36,738 bases of DNA, from contig JAJXZI010000158.1 of NCBI GenBank assembly GCA_021780115.1, positions 1 to 36,738 on the forward strand, given 5' to 3'. Of the stretch, positions 8,579-16,784 are shown in pieces; position 1 is the stretch's first letter; each line of letters opens with the position of its first letter. Under the pieces are notes generated by a model. That model was not told the origin of the DNA. It made no database searches and worked only from the letters and a program-made list of their open reading frames with translations. Position numbers and translations under genes: made by a program. The stretch is from a bacterium. GTDB taxonomy: Bacteria > Verrucomicrobiota > Verrucomicrobiia > Limisphaerales > JAJXZI01.

Positions 8579-9865
8579 CTACGGTGCCTTTCGGCCCGGT
8601 GGCGCGAACGCCTCGATGAACTTTACCATCGCCCGCACGTCGTGATAGTTGGCCTTCCAGTTGTGCGCCTTGCCGGTGGCTTTGGGCCGGCCGTCGGCGG
8701 TGACGGTGTCGAGCCAGATGCCGTCGGCGGGGTTGATTTGGTAGGCTTCGAGGAAGTGGATCAGTTTGTCGAGCGCTTCGGCGTAGGCGGGGTTCCTCTT
8801 GTGTTGCAAGGCGTCGGTGAGCGCCGCCATCATTTCGGCCTGGACCCACCAGACCTTGTCGGTGTTGGTGGCCGGTTGGTCGTCGAAGCCGCGCGAGTAA
8901 AGCCCGCCCCGCTCGTGGTCATAGCCGTATTTCAGGGCGTGGTCGAGGTCGGCGTAGAAATGGCGCCAGGAGCGGCGCTGGCCCAGCGTCTTCTCCGCGC
9001 GGATCAGCAGCCAAGCGAACTCGACGTTGTGGCCGTAGGACAGCCCGGCGCTCGCGGGATCGGTCACCGGCGCCCAATCCGGTTCGCGGTGGAAACAGGA
9101 CTGGCCCGGATCGAGCGGGTAGAAGTACGTGGCGTTGATGTGGACGGCTTCCTGCAATGATTTCCGGACGGCCTGGTCGCGGCTGGCGGCGTACAATTCC
9201 GTCAGGGCTTCCATCAGATGCAGGTGGGTATTGGCGCTCTTGAGACCGGCGATTTCGACTTCCGCATTCGGCGCGCGCAGTGGCAACGGCGTCCAGTCCC
9301 GCTGGAAATGCTCGATCCAGCCGGTGTTCTTCGCGTCGTGGGCGTGCTGCTGAAGGGTCTGGTAGAGGTCCATCGCCCGGCGCAGTGCCTCCGCATCGTG
9401 GCTGGCGCGGTAGTATTCGACGAAGGCGTAAATGACAAACGATTCGCCGTAGAGAATTTTCCGGTCGTCGATGACCTTTCCGGCGAGGTCGGTTTTCCAG
9501 AAATAGCCGCCGTGCTCGCGGTCCAGGAAGTGGTCGAGCAGGAACCGATAGCCGCCTTGGGCCGCTTGGAGATAGTCGCGCTCCAGAGTGCTGAAGCCCT
9601 TGCGGTGGGCATGGGAAAAGCCCCAGACCATCCGGGCCTGCGACACGAGTTGCTTCTCCGTCGCCACGCCCCGGCCGTTCAGGTCGTCGGCCAGCACGTA
9701 GCCGCCGTTGGTCCGATCAACTGCGGTGTCGAACCAGTAGGGCAGAACCTTCGCCGCGAGTTGCACGCGGAACTCTTTGGCGTGGTAAAGGAGCGGGCTG
9801 GCGGGAGCCGAGGCGCCCGCCAGCAGCGCCGCGAAGCAAAGGGAAAGGATCAGGCGGAGCGTCAT
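8579..9865 (-). CDS. Exported N-acylglucosamine 2-epimerase (AGE) family protein
   Basis: A 428-residue protein with a signal peptide (residues 1-20, ending near GASAPA) followed by an (alpha/alpha)6-barrel of the AGE/cellobiose 2-epimerase superfamily. Matching blocks are MVWGFSHAHRKG, HGGYFWKTD, KILYGESFVIYAFVEYY, NTHLHLMEALTELY, YGHNVEFAWLLI, WWVQAEMMAAL and, near the end, HNWKANYHDVRAMV; the conserved histidines in these blocks line the active site of known epimerases. Most AGE epimerases are cytosolic, so export is unusual and points to epimerisation of periplasmic oligosaccharides. It lies downstream of the DUF1080 gene on the same strand, 119 bp away, and also has its own promoter candidate. 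Could alternatively be a non-epimerase barrel hydrolase. Confidence 0.88.
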   Translation of the reverse strand: MTLRLILSLCFAALLAGASAPASPLLYHAKEFRVQLAAKVLPYWFDTAVDRTNGGYVLADDLNGRGVATEKQLVSQARMVWGFSHAHRKGFSTLERDYLQAAQGGYRFLLDHFLDREHGGYFWKTDLAGKVIDDRKILYGESFVIYAFVEYYRASHDAEALRRAMDLYQTLQQHAHDAKNTGWIEHFQRDWTPLPLRAPNAEVEIAGLKSANTHLHLMEALTELYAASRDQAVRKSLQEAVHINATYFYPLDPGQSCFHREPDWAPVTDPASAGLSYGHNVEFAWLLIRAEKTLGQRRSWRHFYADLDHALKYGYDHERGGLYSRGFDDQPATNTDKVWWVQAEMMAALTDALQHKRNPAYAEALDKLIHFLEAYQINPADGIWLDTVTADGRPKATGKAHNWKANYHDVRAMVKFIEAFAPPGRKAP

Positions 9866-9871
9866 GTCCGG

Positions 9872-9911
9872 AATCTAGCCGCACGGTGTTTGGGAACAAG
9901 TCGGCACTTGT
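9872..9911 (-). promoter_or_regulatory. Promoter and operator-like palindrome of the AGE-family gene
   Basis: On the minus strand, TTGTTC (9894-9899), a 16-base spacer and TAGATT (9872-9877) form a promoter candidate whose -10 hexamer ends six bases before the ATG. A perfect inverted repeat, ACAAGT-CGGC-ACTTGT (9896-9911), overlaps the -35 region, where a repressor could block RNA polymerase. The regulator is not in view. Confidence 0.4.
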
Positions 9912-9984
9912 CGGCGCAGTGACGCGAGCATCCCGCTGGTCGGTCCTGCCGCGACCGAAGTGGTCGCCGGGACGGGACTGCCCC

Positions 9985-11319
9985 CTACAGCGGCTTGATC
10001 TGGATTTTGCGGAAGCAGACCGGGTCGTTGTGTCCGGCGAAGCCGAAATGCCCCGACGTGCGGTCCTTGCCCGGATGGGCGCTGTTGTGCATGAAGTCCG
10101 TCACGTTCGCCAGGTCGCAATCCAGGATTACGGTGCCGTTCAGTTCCACCTTGATCTTGGAGCCTTTGACGGTGACTTCCTCGAAGTTCCAGTCGCCGAT
10201 GGGACGCTGGTAGCCCCGCGCGGCGGCGACCATGCCATAGGCGGAGCCGTGCGCCTGGCGCGGATCAATCTTCTCGCCGGTCGCTTTCTCGTAGTTGTCG
10301 TCGAGCACCTGCAATTCGCACATGCCGACGTAGGCGGTGTCGCCCTGGCCGGGATAACGGATGGCCAAGCCGTTGTTTCCTCCGGGCGGGAGCTTGATTT
10401 CCAGCCGCGCCATGAAGTCGGAGTATTCGTCCTTGGTGTAGATCGTGCCGCCCTTGCCGGGCCGGCAGCAAATCGCCCCGTCCACGACCTGATACTCGTC
10501 CAGCGGGCCGGCCCAACCGTCAAAGTCGCGGCCGTCAAAGACGGACTTGAATCCCTTTCCGCCGTGGCGTTCCAGAATCCGGTTTGCCTCCGCCGGACCG
10601 ATTTCCCGGATGAAGATGTTGCGCCAGCGAATCTCGCCGCCGTGGGTCTGCAGTTCGATGGGACCTTTCGGCGGGATGGGCGTCTTGCGGTCATAATAAT
10701 TCTCCAGGTTCGCGAAATTGACGACGAGCTTGCCGTTGAGCCAGACGCTCACCCGGGCGCCCACCATCAGGATGCGGAAGGAATTCCACTGGCCAAACGG
10801 CTTGTCGGCGAGCACGAGCGGGTCCTTGCCGGGCGCGCCCGGGCTGTTGTTCCACAGGCCGCCGGAGCCTTTGTCGGCCCCGAGGGGAAATTTGTCCTTC
10901 TCGGTGTAATCCCAGATCTGCACCTGCGGGCAGCCGCGCAAATACACGCCGGAGTCGGCCAGCGGCACCGTCCGGTATTCCACGAGCAACTCAAAGTCGC
11001 CGTAGTCCTTCTCGGTGGTGGCGTACTTGCCGTTGCCGTCGTTGACCAGTTCGCCGTTCTCGACGCGCCAGTGCTTGCGCATGTCGGCCGTCCAGTCGGC
11101 GTCCTGGGCCGCGCGTTGGTCCGGGAGCATCGCCAGATATTTGCGATGGTCAAACGTGTCGCCGCCGCGCCAGCCGGCGAGGTCCTGGCCGTTGAAGAGC
11201 GCGGTGAACCCGGGTGGCGGCTGGTTGAGGGCCAGGGCGCTCGCGGCGCCACCGAGCAAGCCGGCGAGAAGCCACAGGGTCAGGGGATGGATCCGACGAT
11301 GGAGAGGGCTGGATTTCAT
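9985..11319 (-). CDS. Exported protein with two 3-keto-disaccharide hydrolase (DUF1080) domains
   Basis: A 444-residue protein. ATG 11319 is chosen because the signal peptide MKSSPLHRR...LWLLAGLLGGAASALA begins there; the longer open frame upstream has no export signal. Two DUF1080 (PF06439) concanavalin-like domains follow: the first opens with FTALFNGQDLAGWRG (about 38), the second with FKSVFDGRDFDGWAG (about 250). Both carry the usual ENGELV or VDGAICC strand, the SGVYLRG or NGLAIRYPG region, and the late GEIRWRNIFIREI or CFRKIQIKPL strand. Family members hydrolyse 3-keto-glycosides or bind carbohydrates in the periplasm, and the family is heavily expanded in Verrucomicrobiota and Planctomycetota. 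The AGE-family gene follows on the same strand. Confidence 0.9.
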   Translation of the reverse strand: MKSSPLHRRIHPLTLWLLAGLLGGAASALALNQPPPGFTALFNGQDLAGWRGGDTFDHRKYLAMLPDQRAAQDADWTADMRKHWRVENGELVNDGNGKYATTEKDYGDFELLVEYRTVPLADSGVYLRGCPQVQIWDYTEKDKFPLGADKGSGGLWNNSPGAPGKDPLVLADKPFGQWNSFRILMVGARVSVWLNGKLVVNFANLENYYDRKTPIPPKGPIELQTHGGEIRWRNIFIREIGPAEANRILERHGGKGFKSVFDGRDFDGWAGPLDEYQVVDGAICCRPGKGGTIYTKDEYSDFMARLEIKLPPGGNNGLAIRYPGQGDTAYVGMCELQVLDDNYEKATGEKIDPRQAHGSAYGMVAAARGYQRPIGDWNFEEVTVKGSKIKVELNGTVILDCDLANVTDFMHNSAHPGKDRTSGHFGFAGHNDPVCFRKIQIKPL

Positions 11320-11331
11320 AGTGCTGGCGGT

Positions 11332-11360
11332 GTGATAGCCGGTTGCCGGCCCAAGGTCAA
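11332..11360 (-). promoter_or_regulatory. Candidate promoter of the DUF1080 gene
   Basis: On the minus strand TTGACC (11355-11360), a 17-base spacer and TATCAC (11332-11337) form a good sigma70-like promoter. The -10 hexamer ends 12 bases before the ATG at 11319, leaving a leader of only about five bases. Confidence 0.5.
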
Positions 11361-11650
11361 CTCGCCAGGCGCCCCGAACTTGCGGATGGCTCCCGCGCCC
11401 GGCCGGCGGCACCCACGCCGGTTGCGCTCTGCGTGGCTGACTGGAGCGGCCACGCCCGGAATCCGCGCTCGCGGTGGCCGTGTCCTGTCTTGACTTGGCT
11501 CAAGGTCTGGCCGTCAATACTTGGTTAGCGTTGGCCAAGACAGAGCGAGCCAGCGCGCCGGATCGCCGCAACATTTCGGGGTAGTCCGGGCGCCCGTCGG
11601 ATGTGCGGGGCGAAGATGTTGCTGGCCGGATCGAAACAATTGGCGTTGCC
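11361..11650 (+). promoter_or_regulatory. Divergent regulatory gap upstream of the redox cluster
   Basis: This is most of the 331-bp divergent gap between the DUF1080 gene and the redox cluster. A candidate plus-strand promoter is TTGACT at 11490-11495, an 18-base spacer and TCAATA at 11514-11519. It would give a leader of about 125 bases before the ATG at 11651. I see no convincing riboswitch or hairpin in that leader, and no gene. An in-frame GTG at 11603 could extend the first gene but would bury its Tat signal. Confidence 0.35.
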
Positions 11651-11893
11651 ATGAAGATGAAGAACGCGATAGACACCGCGAACCGCCGTGAGTTCCTGCG
11701 CGGAGGGCTCCGCTATGCCCTGCTCGCCGGCCTCGGCGCGGTCACCGCCACCGTCGCCGCGCGGCAGCAAGTCCGGTTGCCCGGTCAGACGTGCATCAAC
11801 GCGGGCATCTGCCGCGGCTGCACGGCCTTCGCCGATTGCGGGTTGCCGGGCGCTCTGTCCGCCAAGCTCGCGCTGAAAGAAGGTGCGCCGTGA
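11651..11893 (+). CDS. Small Tat-exported cysteine-rich protein
   Basis: An 80-residue protein that I cannot place in a named family. ATG 11651 puts a twin-arginine motif, NRREFL, at residues 11-16, followed by a hydrophobic segment (about 22-37) and a mature part of only about 43 residues. That part has four cysteines, C48, C54, C57 and C63 (spacing CX5CX2CX5C), in TCINAGICRGCTAFADC. Four cysteines in so short a Tat substrate suggest a cofactor, possibly one iron-sulfur cluster, folded before export. Its stop overlaps the GTG start of the next Tat protein (GTGA), and it is the first gene of an eight-gene redox cluster. The spacing is not a classical ferredoxin motif, so cluster binding is only inferred. 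Confidence 0.78.
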   Translation: MKMKNAIDTANRREFLRGGLRYALLAGLGAVTATVAARQQVRLPGQTCINAGICRGCTAFADCGLPGALSAKLALKEGAP

Positions 11894-12924
11894 ATCCGAC
11901 CCTGTACCCTCGCCCGCTCTCCCGCCGGGAATTCGCCGGCCAAGTCGCGCGGGGCGCGCTCCTCGCGGGGGCCGCCCTGGTCGCCGGTCCCGCGGCGCTC
12001 GCCGCGCAGAGCGGGCAGAACAACCCGTTCGCCTACGACCTCAGCCGGCTGAGCCAGACCGACTCGAAGTTGGTGCGCTACGAGGAAACCGGACGCTTCC
12101 GCTGTCCACACGCCGAGCCGCGCCGGGTGGCCGTCGGGCCGGGCGACGCGTTGTTCGTCGCGGCGGGCAACTACGTGACCGCGCTCGGGGCCGGCGGCGC
12201 GAGCGGATTGGAAATCGCGCTCAGCGGCCCGGCGCGCTGCGTCGCGGTGGCAAAGGACGGCACGATCTACGCCGGGTTGCGCGATCACGTCGAGGTCTTC
12301 GACGCGAAAGGTCAGCGGCGCGCCGCCTGGGAGACGCCGGGCGGGAAGCCCTGGTTCACCGGCCTGGCCGTGGGCGAGAACGACGTGTTCGCCGCCGACG
12401 CCGGCAACCGCGTCCTCTTCCGCTTCGACCGGTCCGGCAAACTGGTCCGCCGCCTCGGTGAGAAGAACAAGGAACGCGGTGTCCCCGGCTTCATCGTGCC
12501 CAGCCCGTATCTCGACGTCGAACTCGGCCCGGACGGTCTGTTGCACGTCAACAATCCGGGCCGGCATCGTGTCGAGGCGTACACGTTCGACGGCGACTTC
12601 GAGGGCGGCTGGGGCAAGCCGACCGCCGCCATCGACGGCTTCTGCGGCTGCTGCAATCCCATCGGCCTCGCGGTGTTGCCCGAGGGCCGGATCGTCACCT
12701 GCGAGAAGGGCCTGCCGCGCGTGAAAGTTTACGGCGCGCAAGGCGAATTCGACTCCGTCGTGGCGGGCACGGACGCCTTTCCGGAGAACGCGAAAGTCGG
12801 CGCGGGCGAGACGCGCGGGGACTCGACGCTGGCCGGGTTGGATGCCGCCGCGGACTCGCAGGGGCGGATTTACATCCTGGATTTCGTGACGGGTGACATC
12901 CGCGTCATGAAGCGCAAAGCGTGA
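11890..12924 (+). CDS. Tat-exported NHL-repeat beta-propeller protein
   Basis: A 344-residue Tat-exported protein. GTG 11890 overlaps the previous stop and places the twin-arginine motif SRREFA at 11-16, with a hydrophobic stretch to about residue 40. The mature part is built from NHL/SMP-30-like beta-propeller blades: PRRVAVGPGDALFVAAGN, RCVAVAKDGTIYAG, FTGLAVGENDVFAADAGN, YLDVELGPDGLLHVNNPG, NPIGLAVLPEGRIVTCEKG and GLDAAADSQGRIYILDF. A CGCC sequence (252-255) in GFCGCCNPIG could bind metal or form a disulfide. NHL proteins are usually scaffolds or binding modules without a fixed reaction. Placement between Tat iron-sulfur proteins suggests it is a structural or binding partner of a periplasmic redox complex. 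Confidence 0.87.
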   Translation: MNPTLYPRPLSRREFAGQVARGALLAGAALVAGPAALAAQSGQNNPFAYDLSRLSQTDSKLVRYEETGRFRCPHAEPRRVAVGPGDALFVAAGNYVTALGAGGASGLEIALSGPARCVAVAKDGTIYAGLRDHVEVFDAKGQRRAAWETPGGKPWFTGLAVGENDVFAADAGNRVLFRFDRSGKLVRRLGEKNKERGVPGFIVPSPYLDVELGPDGLLHVNNPGRHRVEAYTFDGDFEGGWGKPTAAIDGFCGCCNPIGLAVLPEGRIVTCEKGLPRVKVYGAQGEFDSVVAGTDAFPENAKVGAGETRGDSTLAGLDAAADSQGRIYILDFVTGDIRVMKRKA

Positions 12925-12934
12925 TCACCGCCGC

Positions 12935-13507
12935 ATGAACCCCAGCCCCCGAAGTGAAGCGGTCACGCGCCGCCAGTTTTTCCGCAACGGCGCGCGCCTG
13001 GCCGCCGTGACCGGCCTGGGCACGCTCGCCGGTGTGCTCACCGGGCACAGCCAAGCCAAGACGACCGTCTGGCAGATCGACCCGGCCAAGTGCCTGCGCT
13101 GCGACCGGTGCGCGACGCATTGCGTGCTGGAGCAGTCGGCGGTCAAGTGCGTCCACGCCCACGCCCTGTGCGGCTACTGCCAGCTTTGCACTGGTTACTT
13201 TAACCCGGAGCCGAACGACCTGACCACGGCCGCGGAGAACCAGCTTTGCCCCACCGCCGCCATTCAGCGCACGTTCGTCGAAGATCCCTACTACGAATAC
13301 AACATTGACGAGAAGCTGTGCATTGGCTGCGCGAAGTGCGTCGAAGGTTGCAACCGTTTCGGCAACGGCTCGCTCTTCCTCCAGGTGCGCCACGACCGCT
13401 GTGTGAACTGCAACGAGTGCTCCATTGCCATTGGCTGCCCCGGCGATGCCTTCCGCCGCGTGCCGGTGGACCAACCGTATCTGCTCAAGACGACGCACGC
13501 CCACTGA
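12935..13507 (+). CDS. Tat-exported polyferredoxin, NapG/MauM-like
   Basis: A 190-residue periplasmic iron-sulfur protein. The Tat motif TRRQFF is at 11-16 with a hydrophobic region to about 37. Cysteine sets support four [4Fe-4S] clusters, as in NapG: C53/C56/C59/C63; C72/C79/C82/C85 with C105 before a proline; C129/C132/C135/C139; and C156/C159/C162/C168. NapG and MauM (about 200-230 residues) receive electrons from the membrane ferredoxin NapH or MauN and pass them to a periplasmic partner. The next gene, 4 bp away, encodes exactly such a NapH-type protein. No nitrate reductase or methylamine dehydrogenase is nearby, so the terminal partner is unknown. Confidence 0.92.
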   Translation: MNPSPRSEAVTRRQFFRNGARLAAVTGLGTLAGVLTGHSQAKTTVWQIDPAKCLRCDRCATHCVLEQSAVKCVHAHALCGYCQLCTGYFNPEPNDLTTAAENQLCPTAAIQRTFVEDPYYEYNIDEKLCIGCAKCVEGCNRFGNGSLFLQVRHDRCVNCNECSIAIGCPGDAFRRVPVDQPYLLKTTHAH

Positions 13508-13511
13508 CGCC

Positions 13512-14882
13512 ATGCGCCGCCTGCTGCATCGTCTTTGCCCTTCGTCCTCGCGCTGGCTGGTCCTCGGAGCGCTTCTGCTCTTGAACACCGTAAGCCGGCT
13601 CGCCGCCGAGCCGCGCTTTCCGCCGCCCGACTTCTCCGAGACCAACCACCGGATCCCCGTCACCACCACGCCCGGCGCCCGCGCCCTCTGGCTCCAATAC
13701 GCCGACGTGGCCGTGCTGCTCGCGTGCCTCGCCGTCGCGCTGTGGTTGATCTACCGGAAGCGCTCGCGCCGCGGCGTGTTTTGGCTCTCGCTCTTCTCGC
13801 TCGCCTACTTCGGCTTCTACCGCCAAGGCTGCATCTGCGCCATCGGCTCGCCCCAGAACCTCGCGCTCGGATTATTCGATCCCAGTTACGCTGTGCCGTT
13901 CACGGCCACGGCCTTCTTCGTCGCGCCGCTCCTGGTGGCGCTGTTCGCCGGGCGCGCCTTTTGCGCCGGGGTGTGCCCGCACGGGGCGATCCAGGATCTC
14001 GTGCTCGTGAAGCCGCTTAAAGTGCCGCTCTGGCTGGAGCACGCGCTCGGGCTGGTTCCCTTCCTTTTCCTGGGCGCGGGTCTGATTTATGCGGCGACCG
14101 GCACGGGCTTTGTGATTTGCCGCTACGATCCGTTCGTGCCGCTGTTCCGGCTGTCGGGCCGGTTCTTCGTCTTGATGGCTGGCGGGGCGTTTCTGGTCCT
14201 GGGCATGTTCGTGGGCCGGGCCTATTGCCGGTTTCTCTGTCCCTATGGCGCGCTGCTCAAACTCGCGTCGCTTTTCTCCAAATGGCGCGTGCGCGTCACC
14301 CCGGACACCTGCACACAATGCCAGCTCTGCGAACACTCCTGTCCGTTCGGCGTGATCCGCGAGCCTTCCGCCGGCGCGCTGCCTCCGCAATTCCTCGGCC
14401 GGGAGCGCCGGCGTCTGGGCGGACTGCTGCTGTTGCTGCCGGCGCTCATCGCGGGCGGCGCATGGCTGGGATCCAAGCTCAGCGTGCCGGCGTCGCAACT
14501 CCATCCGGCCATCCAGCTCGCCGAGCGATACGTGCGGCAGCAGAAAGCGCCGGCGCCCTACGGCGTGCAAACTGCGGACGCGCTCTCGCTCCAGCGCGCG
14601 GAGGAAAATCCGGAAGCCATCCTCACGGCGGCGGCGGACCTGCGGCAGCGTTTCAAACTCGCCAGCGCGCTCTTCGGCGGCTGGGTGGGGCTGGTGCTCG
14701 GCATGAAACTGATCTCGCTCTCGCTGCGCCCGTCGCGCACCGATTTCGAGCCGGACCGCGGGGCGTGTTTCGCCTGCGCCCGGTGCTTCCTCTCCTGCCC
14801 GAACGAGCGCGTGCGCCGCGGCCTGATGCCGGCGAGTGAATTGCCGTTACCCGTCGGCGGGAACGCGGGTCTCGTGACGTAA
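13512..14882 (+). CDS. NapH/NosR-like membrane 4Fe-4S protein
   Basis: A 456-residue integral membrane iron-sulfur protein. ATG 13512 lies 4 bp after the ferredoxin gene. A signal-anchor (15-32) is followed by membrane segments near 64-81, 89-103, 128-148, 178-197, 217-236, about 304-322 and about 392-410. The paired Fer4_5 signatures of NapH/NosR/YccM proteins are present: GRAFCAGVCPHGAIQDL (C151, C155) and GRAYCRFLCPYGALLKL (C239, C243). A [4Fe-4S] site CTQCQLCEHSC occupies 267-277, and CFACARCFLSC lies near the C terminus. Relatives oxidise quinol and hand electrons to a periplasmic ferredoxin. An extended periplasmic or loop region between segments six and eight is unusual for plain NapH. 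Likely the membrane core of this cluster. Confidence 0.9.
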   Translation: MRRLLHRLCPSSSRWLVLGALLLLNTVSRLAAEPRFPPPDFSETNHRIPVTTTPGARALWLQYADVAVLLACLAVALWLIYRKRSRRGVFWLSLFSLAYFGFYRQGCICAIGSPQNLALGLFDPSYAVPFTATAFFVAPLLVALFAGRAFCAGVCPHGAIQDLVLVKPLKVPLWLEHALGLVPFLFLGAGLIYAATGTGFVICRYDPFVPLFRLSGRFFVLMAGGAFLVLGMFVGRAYCRFLCPYGALLKLASLFSKWRVRVTPDTCTQCQLCEHSCPFGVIREPSAGALPPQFLGRERRRLGGLLLLLPALIAGGAWLGSKLSVPASQLHPAIQLAERYVRQQKAPAPYGVQTADALSLQRAEENPEAILTAAADLRQRFKLASALFGGWVGLVLGMKLISLSLRPSRTDFEPDRGACFACARCFLSCPNERVRRGLMPASELPLPVGGNAGLVT

Positions 14883-14886
14883 CGCC

Positions 14887-16698
14887 ATGTCCGCCACGCC
14901 GAACCAGCCCAGCGCGCCGCCGGCTCCCAGCCGGACGGAGTCCCCGCCGGAGGCCGGCCGCGCCTGGCATCGCGCCCTGGTGGCGACGGCCTGGATCGCG
15001 GGCGGCTTTTGCGTGGTGTTGTGCGCGGTGATGCTTTACGGCCACCTCGCCGCCACCACCAACGACCCGTGGAAATCGCCCCAGCTCATCGCGCTCAAGG
15101 CGAAGCTCGTCGCCGAACCGGGCAACGAGTCCCTCAAACAGGAAATTCGGAAGCTGGACCTGGAATTCCGCCAGCATTATCGCCGCCGGCTGGCGCTCGA
15201 CGGCCTGGGCGGCTGGCTACTGCTCGGTGGGGCGCTGGTCCTGGTGCTCGCGGCCCGGCAGGCGGCGGACCTGGAGAAAAAACTCCCGCTGCCGCGGCCG
15301 AAGTCCGAGCCCGCAGCGCAGGCGATGCGGTTGTCGGCCCGCGCCCGCGGGTCCGTCGCAGTGGCGGGCGGCGTGGTCGCGCTCTCCCTGCTGACCCTTG
15401 CGCTCACCGCGCGCACCGCTCTCCCGACGAAGCAGGCCGGTTGGGACAAGCTGCTCGGCAAAGGCGGGCCGGCCGAAGGCGCGGCGGTGCCGGACCTGCC
15501 CACGCCCGCCGAGTTGCAGGCCAACTGGCCGCGCTTCCGCGGCTGGGATGGCAACGCGGTGTCGTCGCTCACGAACACGCCGCTTTCCTGGGACGCCAAG
15601 AGCGGCGCGGGCATTGCCTGGAAGACCGCCCTCGCCGCACCGGGTCACAGTTCGCCCATTGTCTGGAGCAACCGTGTCTTTGTCTCCGGCGGCACGTCGG
15701 CGCAACGCGAGGTGTTTTGCTTCGACGCCGCGAGCGGACAGCTTCGCTGGCAGCGCGCGATCGAGAACGTCCCCGGCTCTCCCGCCAAGCAGCCGGAGGT
15801 GCCCGCCGACACCACGTTCGCCGCGTCCACCTTGGCCACGGACGGCCGCCGCGTGTACGCCCTGTTCGCCAACGGCGATCTCGCGGCGCTCACCCTCGAC
15901 GGCGCCCCGGCGTGGTCCAAGAACCTCGGCGTGCCGAAGAACCCGTACGGCTACGCCACGTCGCCCGCGTTGGCGCCGGGCCGGTTGCTCGTGCAGTTCG
16001 ATCAGGAAAGCGGCGGCCCCGGCGGGTCACGGCTGATCTGCCTCGACGCCGCGACGGGCCGCGCGCTGTGGGAACGCAGCCGCCAGTCCGGCCCGACTTG
16101 GGCGACGCCGATCGTCCTCGAAGCGGCGGGCAAAACCCAGATCATCACGCTTGGCCTGCCGCTCGTGACGAGCTACGCGTTGGCGGACGGCAATGAGCTG
16201 TGGCGCGCGGAGTTGCTCGAAGGGGAACTGACGCCCTCGCCGATTTTCGCGGGCGGGTTGGTGCTTGTGGTCAACCCGTCGGCGAAATTGATCGCGCTGC
16301 GGCCCGACGGCGCGGGCGACGTGACCAAGTCGCACGTCGCCTGGACCGCGGAGGACAACGTGCCCGACATCACCAGCCCCGTGAGCAACGGCGAGCTCGT
16401 CTTCACGGCTTCCAGCGGCGGCATGTTGACGTGTTTCGACGTGAAGGACGGCAAGAAAGTTTGGGAAAAGGACCTGGAGATGGAGGTGCAGTCGTCGCCG
16501 AGCCTGGTGGGCGGCCGGTTGTTGGTGTTGAGCTTGAATGGCGTCGCGGTGGTGGTCGAAGCCGGGCGCCAGTTCAAGGAAATCGCGCGCAGCGAATTGG
16601 CGGACAAATTCCTCGCCAGCCCGGCGTTGGCCGACGGCCGGATGTTCCTGCGCGGGGAGACGAACCTTTGGTGTCTGGGCTCGGCGCCCGCGAAGTGA
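14887..16698 (+). CDS. Membrane-anchored PQQ-type beta-propeller protein
   Basis: A 603-residue protein starting 4 bp after the NapH-like gene. The N-terminal third is unusual: membrane segments near residues 30-50, 106-124 and 155-172, with a charged helical, possibly coiled-coil stretch between the first two (about 65-98, rich in K/E/R and Leu). From about residue 215 (WPRFRGWDGNAVSS) a PQQ_2/PQQ-like beta-propeller follows, with blade edges such as VFCFDAASGQLRWQR, LICLDAATGRALWER, SYALADGNELWRAELL and TCFDVKDGKKVWEKDLEM. These Trp-docking repeats resemble quinoprotein dehydrogenases, but I see no clear PQQ or calcium ligands, so it is probably a non-catalytic propeller. Operon position suggests assembly with the membrane ferredoxin. 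Confidence 0.87.
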   Translation: MSATPNQPSAPPAPSRTESPPEAGRAWHRALVATAWIAGGFCVVLCAVMLYGHLAATTNDPWKSPQLIALKAKLVAEPGNESLKQEIRKLDLEFRQHYRRRLALDGLGGWLLLGGALVLVLAARQAADLEKKLPLPRPKSEPAAQAMRLSARARGSVAVAGGVVALSLLTLALTARTALPTKQAGWDKLLGKGGPAEGAAVPDLPTPAELQANWPRFRGWDGNAVSSLTNTPLSWDAKSGAGIAWKTALAAPGHSSPIVWSNRVFVSGGTSAQREVFCFDAASGQLRWQRAIENVPGSPAKQPEVPADTTFAASTLATDGRRVYALFANGDLAALTLDGAPAWSKNLGVPKNPYGYATSPALAPGRLLVQFDQESGGPGGSRLICLDAATGRALWERSRQSGPTWATPIVLEAAGKTQIITLGLPLVTSYALADGNELWRAELLEGELTPSPIFAGGLVLVVNPSAKLIALRPDGAGDVTKSHVAWTAEDNVPDITSPVSNGELVFTASSGGMLTCFDVKDGKKVWEKDLEMEVQSSPSLVGGRLLVLSLNGVAVVVEAGRQFKEIARSELADKFLASPALADGRMFLRGETNLWCLGSAPAK

Positions 16699-16734
16699 AG
16701 CAACCACGAATGAAAGGTCAGTTTTGCGTGGATT

Positions 16735-16750
16735 GACTGAGTTGGCAGTC
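16735..16750. repeat. Short inverted repeat upstream of the second propeller gene
   Basis: GACTG-(6)-CAGTC lies in the 86-bp gap between the two propeller genes, overlapping a TTGACT hexamer at 16733-16738. The gap is the largest break inside the cluster and could hold an internal promoter or operator, but I find no matching -10 at the right distance. Confidence 0.25.
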
Positions 16751-16784
16751 GAACTGAATGCTTGAAGCTCACAGATAGAACTCT

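Noticed and set aside
12935-14882. Nitrate reductase (nap) or nitrous oxide (nos) operon
   Set aside because: The NapG- and NapH-like genes are present but no napA, napB, nosZ or maturation gene is in the window.
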